NCBI GenBank assembly: GCA_014338185.1
Contig: QUBV01000035.1
Location: 1-33,407 of the forward strand
Direction of reading: 5' to 3'
DNA: 33,407 nt
Source of the DNA: Lysobacterales bacterium
GTDB lineage: Bacteria > Pseudomonadota > Gammaproteobacteria > Xanthomonadales > Rhodanobacteraceae
The notes below the pieces were generated by a model, which saw only the letters and a program-made list of their open reading frames with translations, ran no database searches and had not been told where the DNA came from. Below are positions 30,484-33,407 of this stretch, piece after piece. Each line of letters opens with the position of its first letter. Within the stretch, counting starts at the first letter, position 1. The translations under genes and the position numbers were made by a program.

Positions 30484-33407
30484 GAGCTTGCCTCCATCAC
30501 CTGCAGCGCCGGATCGCGGCGCCTGAGCACATAGTAAAGCAGCGGAATCACCAGCAGCGTGAGCACGGTGCTGACGAAAATGCCGAAGATCAGCGAGATC
30601 GCCAGCCCGTTGAAGATCGGATCATCGAGGATGAAAAACGCGCCGAGCATCGCCGCCACGCCCGTGAGCGCGATCGGCTTGGCGCGCACCGCGCAAGCAT
30701 CGATGACCGCCGTGGCCAGCGCCACCCCGCGTGCGGTCTCGTGGTTGATGAAGTCCACCAGCAGGATCGAGTTGCGCACGATGATGCCTGCCAACGCGAT
30801 CATGCCGATCATGCTGGTGGCGGTGAACTGCGCGTGCAGCAGCGCGTGGCCGGGCATCACGCCGATCACGGTGAGCGGAATCGGCGCCATGATCACCAGT
30901 GGCACGAGGTAGCTGCGGAACTGCGCCACCACCAGCAGGTAGATCAGGATCATGCCCGCGCCGTAGGCGATGCCCATGTCGCGGAAGGTCTCGTAGGTGA
31001 TTTGCCACTCGCCATCCCACTTGATGCCGTAGCCGCGGGTGTCGGCCGGCTGCGCGATGAAGCTTTGGCCGAGTTGCTCACCTGCCACGCGCACCTGCCC
31101 CAGCTTGCCCACCATCGCGAACATGCCGTACAGCGGGCTGTCGAGCGCGCCCGCCTCATCGCCCATCACGTACACCACGGGCAGGCCGTCCTTGTGGTGG
31201 ATGGCATCGTCCCAGTCGTCGCGCCGCACGGTCACCAGCTCCGACAGCGGCACCAATTCGCCCGCGGCGCTGCGCACGCGCAGGCCAAGCAGCGCCGGCA
31301 ACGCCGACTGGTCCCGTGCCGACAGGCGTAAACGGATCGGGCGCGGATACTTGGAGGTCCCATCGTGCAGGTAGCCCGCATCGTGGCCGCCCACCGCCAG
31401 CGCAATCGCATCGACCACGCTCGCCTGCGCCACGCCCAGGCGCGCCGCGCGCTCGCGGTCGAGCACGAGGGTCTCGCGCGGCGCATCGGCCGCGACGCTG
31501 GTGTCGATGTCGACGATGCCGCTGGTGCGTGCGAACAGCTCGTCGGCGAGCGCACGCGCGATGCGGCGCTGGCCCGCGTAGTCGGGGCCGTACAGCTCGG
31601 CCACCAGCGGCGCCAACACCGGCGGCCCCGGTGGCACTTCCACCACCTGCACCACCGCCTCGTGGCGCGCGCCGATCGCTGCCAGTACCGGCCGGATCGC
31701 GCGCGCGATGTCGTGGCTCTGCCGTCGGCGCAGGTGCTTGTCGACGAGGTTGACCTGCAGGTCGCCGAGGTTGCCTGCGCTGCGCAGGTAGTACTGCCGC
31801 ACCAGTCCGTTGAAATTGATCGGGGCGGCGGTGCCCGCATAGCCTTGGTAGTCGAGCACCTCGGGCACGCCATCGACCGCGGCGGCCAGTTCCGTGAGCA
31901 GCGCGTGGGTCTGCTCCAGCGTGCTGCCCTCGCGCAGGTGCACCACCACCTGCAGTTCGGACTTGTTGTCGAACGGCAGCATCTTGAGCACCACCAGCTC
32001 GACCAGCGCGAGCGCGGCGCTGAGCACGACCAATGCCGCCATCGAGCCGAACAGCAGCGCGCGATGGCGCCCCGCGCGCGCCCCGTACAGGAACGGTGAC
32101 ATCACGCGCTCGAACAGGCGATGCAGGCGCGACGGCTGCGTGTCGTCGCTGGCGACGGCGGCGTCGTTGCCGCTGCCGTGGCGGCGCAGCAGCTTGAACG
32201 ACAGCCACGGCGTGACCACGAGCGCGATCAGCAGCGACAGCAGCATGCCGGCCGAGGCATTGATCGGGATCGGCCGCATGTACGGCCCCATCAGGCCCGA
32301 CACGAATGCCATCGGCATGAGCGCCGCGATCACCGTGAAGGTGGCGAGGATGGTCGGTCCGCCGACTTCGTTGACCGCGAGCGGAATGATCCTGAGCAGG
32401 CTGCGCCGCTCGCCCGAGCGGGCGTCGAGCGCGAGGTGGCGGTGGATGTTCTCCACCACCACCACCGCATCGTCGACGAGGATGCCGATCGAAAAGATCA
32501 GCGCGAACAGGGACACGCGATTGAGGGTGAAGCCGAGCGCATGCGAGGCAAACAGCGTCACCGCCAGCGTCAGGATCACCGCGCTGCCGACCACGATGGC
32601 CTCGCGCCAGCCCAGCGCGAACAGCACCAGCAGCACCACCGAGGCGGTGGCGAACATGAGCTTCTGGATGAGCTTTTGCGCCTTGTCGGTGGCGGTGCGG
32701 CCGTAGTCGCGCGTGACGGTGGCGTGTACGCCAGCGGGGATGAGCTCGCCCTGCACCTGTTGCAGGCGCTGCTCGATCGCACGCGTGATGTCGGCGGCGT
32801 TGCTGCCCGGCTTCTTGGCGATCGCAAGGGTCACGGCCGGTGCGATTCCGGCCTGCGGGCCGGCCCGCCCGGGCGGCGCGCCGTACCACACGTAGCTGCT
32901 GGCGAGGTCGCCGCGTGCCTGCACCTGCGCCACGTCCGCAAGCAGCAGCGGCTTGCCATCGTGCATGCCGATCACCAGCGTGGCGACATCCTCGGCCGAA
33001 GCCAGGAAGCGCCCCGCGGTGAGCGGCACTGCGCCGCCGGCATCGACGCGCTCGCCAGCATGGTGCACGACGTTGGCCGCGTGCAGCGCCTGCACGAGGT
33101 CGGAGCTGGCCAGCCGATAGGACGCGAGCCGGGCCGGATCGAGCGTGACCAGCACCGCGCGCTGGGGCGCGCCGATCGTGTAGATGTCGCGCGTGCCCGG
33201 GATGCGCTTGAGATCGCTTTCCAGCGTGTGCGCGACTTCGGCCAGGCGCGTCGCATCGGTGTGCGCGTCATCGCTCCACAGCGTGACCGCCATCACCGGA
33301 ACGTCGTCGATGCCCTTGGGCTTGACCAGCGGCGTGCCCACGCCCACGCCCGCGGGCATCCAGTCCTGGTTGGAGAACACCTGGTTGTACAGGCGCACCA
33401 GCGCCGG
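30480..33407 (-). CDS. RND efflux permease, N-terminus beyond window
   Basis: At least 975 residues of an inner-membrane proton-driven RND pump; roughly the first 100 residues, including the first membrane helix, lie past the window edge. Two periplasmic porter regions and two six-helix bundles are visible. The TM4 proton relay is present as GILVDDAVVVVENI, with the double Asp of AcrB-type pumps. In TM10 the position matching AcrB Lys940 is Arg (IIVRNSILLVDF). HME metal pumps have a different TM4, so heavy-metal export is less likely, though the substrate is unknown. The long first cytoplasmic segment carries a DDTQPSRLH linker. The stop overlaps the CxxCH gene by four bases. An adaptor gene would be expected upstream, outside the window. 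Confidence 0.93.
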   Translation of the reverse strand, partial: PALVRLYNQVFSNQDWMPAGVGVGTPLVKPKGIDDVPVMAVTLWSDDAHTDATRLAEVAHTLESDLKRIPGTRDIYTIGAPQRAVLVTLDPARLASYRLASSDLVQALHAANVVHHAGERVDAGGAVPLTAGRFLASAEDVATLVIGMHDGKPLLLADVAQVQARGDLASSYVWYGAPPGRAGPQAGIAPAVTLAIAKKPGSNAADITRAIEQRLQQVQGELIPAGVHATVTRDYGRTATDKAQKLIQKLMFATASVVLLVLFALGWREAIVVGSAVILTLAVTLFASHALGFTLNRVSLFALIFSIGILVDDAVVVVENIHRHLALDARSGERRSLLRIIPLAVNEVGGPTILATFTVIAALMPMAFVSGLMGPYMRPIPINASAGMLLSLLIALVVTPWLSFKLLRRHGSGNDAAVASDDTQPSRLHRLFERVMSPFLYGARAGRHRALLFGSMAALVVLSAALALVELVVLKMLPFDNKSELQVVVHLREGSTLEQTHALLTELAAAVDGVPEVLDYQGYAGTAAPINFNGLVRQYYLRSAGNLGDLQVNLVDKHLRRRQSHDIARAIRPVLAAIGARHEAVVQVVEVPPGPPVLAPLVAELYGPDYAGQRRIARALADELFARTSGIVDIDTSVAADAPRETLVLDRERAARLGVAQASVVDAIALAVGGHDAGYLHDGTSKYPRPIRLRLSARDQSALPALLGLRVRSAAGELVPLSELVTVRRDDWDDAIHHKDGLPVVYVMGDEAGALDSPLYGMFAMVGKLGQVRVAGEQLGQSFIAQPADTRGYGIKWDGEWQITYETFRDMGIAYGAGMILIYLLVVAQFRSYLVPLVIMAPIPLTVIGVMPGHALLHAQFTATSMIGMIALAGIIVRNSILLVDFINHETARGVALATAVIDACAVRAKPIALTGVAAMLGAFFILDDPIFNGLAISLIFGIFVSTVLTLLVIPLLYYVLRRRDPALQVMEASS

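Noticed and set aside
1-33407. Search for mobile elements, CRISPR, tRNA, rRNA and riboswitches
   Set aside because: No transposase, integrase, regularly spaced repeat array, tRNA cloverleaf or recognisable riboswitch was seen by eye on either strand. Base composition looks even throughout, so no recent transfer is indicated.

Overview
The window reads as a chromosomal segment of a very GC-rich gammaproteobacterium. The best guess is the Xanthomonadales/Lysobacterales, perhaps Rhodanobacteraceae. This rests on the orn, sbcB (ExoI), epmA, ahpC-ahpF, ppsR and trxC orthologues, on a secreted protein ending in a short IFADGFD-type tail, and on tandem MacB-like permeases beside an NtrC-type regulator. 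The assignment is inference from gene content; no rRNA or tRNA is present to fix it. I see no insertion sequence, phage gene, CRISPR array or tRNA.

Layout. (a) 1-2983: the tail of an unknown gene with a clear intrinsic terminator, then divergent orn and sbcB (both DEDD exonucleases), then a DUF2461 protein. (b) 3252-7790: a secreted lipase-like hydrolase with a DUF4785-like exported partner, a SAM methyltransferase, and a secreted beta-domain protein. (c) 7791-22204: the most distinctive block. It is one colinear 14-kb array with an HlyD/MacA-type adaptor, an ABC ATPase, four MacB/FtsX-type permeases (three duplicated ones of about 800 residues and one single-unit of 386), a second ABC ATPase with unusual motifs, a sigma-54 activator and a membrane histidine kinase with almost no extracytoplasmic loop. 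A sigma-54 promoter candidate with GG-N10-GC spacing sits directly in front of the adaptor, so the array may be driven by its own two-component system. (d) 22205-26213: epmA, divergent from ahpC-ahpF. The gap holds a convincing OxyR-type operator abutting a -35/-10 pair, followed after ahpF by a DUF4199 membrane protein. (e) 26246-33407, all on the minus strand: ppsR, and upstream of it a tight operon of an RND permease (cut by the window edge), a CxxCH protein of DUF3365 type, an OsmC-like protein, thioredoxin TrxC, a DUF442-type phosphatase predicted to be a lipoprotein, and a sulfide:quinone-reductase-like FAD enzyme.

How the parts may work together. Block (c) looks like a self-regulated export or envelope-remodelling system. 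Its kinase may sense the transporter or the membrane itself, because it has no real periplasmic domain. Blocks (d) and (e) form a redox-defence neighbourhood: peroxide removal by AhpCF, and probable handling of thiols, persulfides or organic peroxides by OsmC, TrxC, DUF442 and the FAD oxidoreductase, coupled to RND efflux. These functional links are inferred from gene order and family knowledge and are not shown by the sequence alone.
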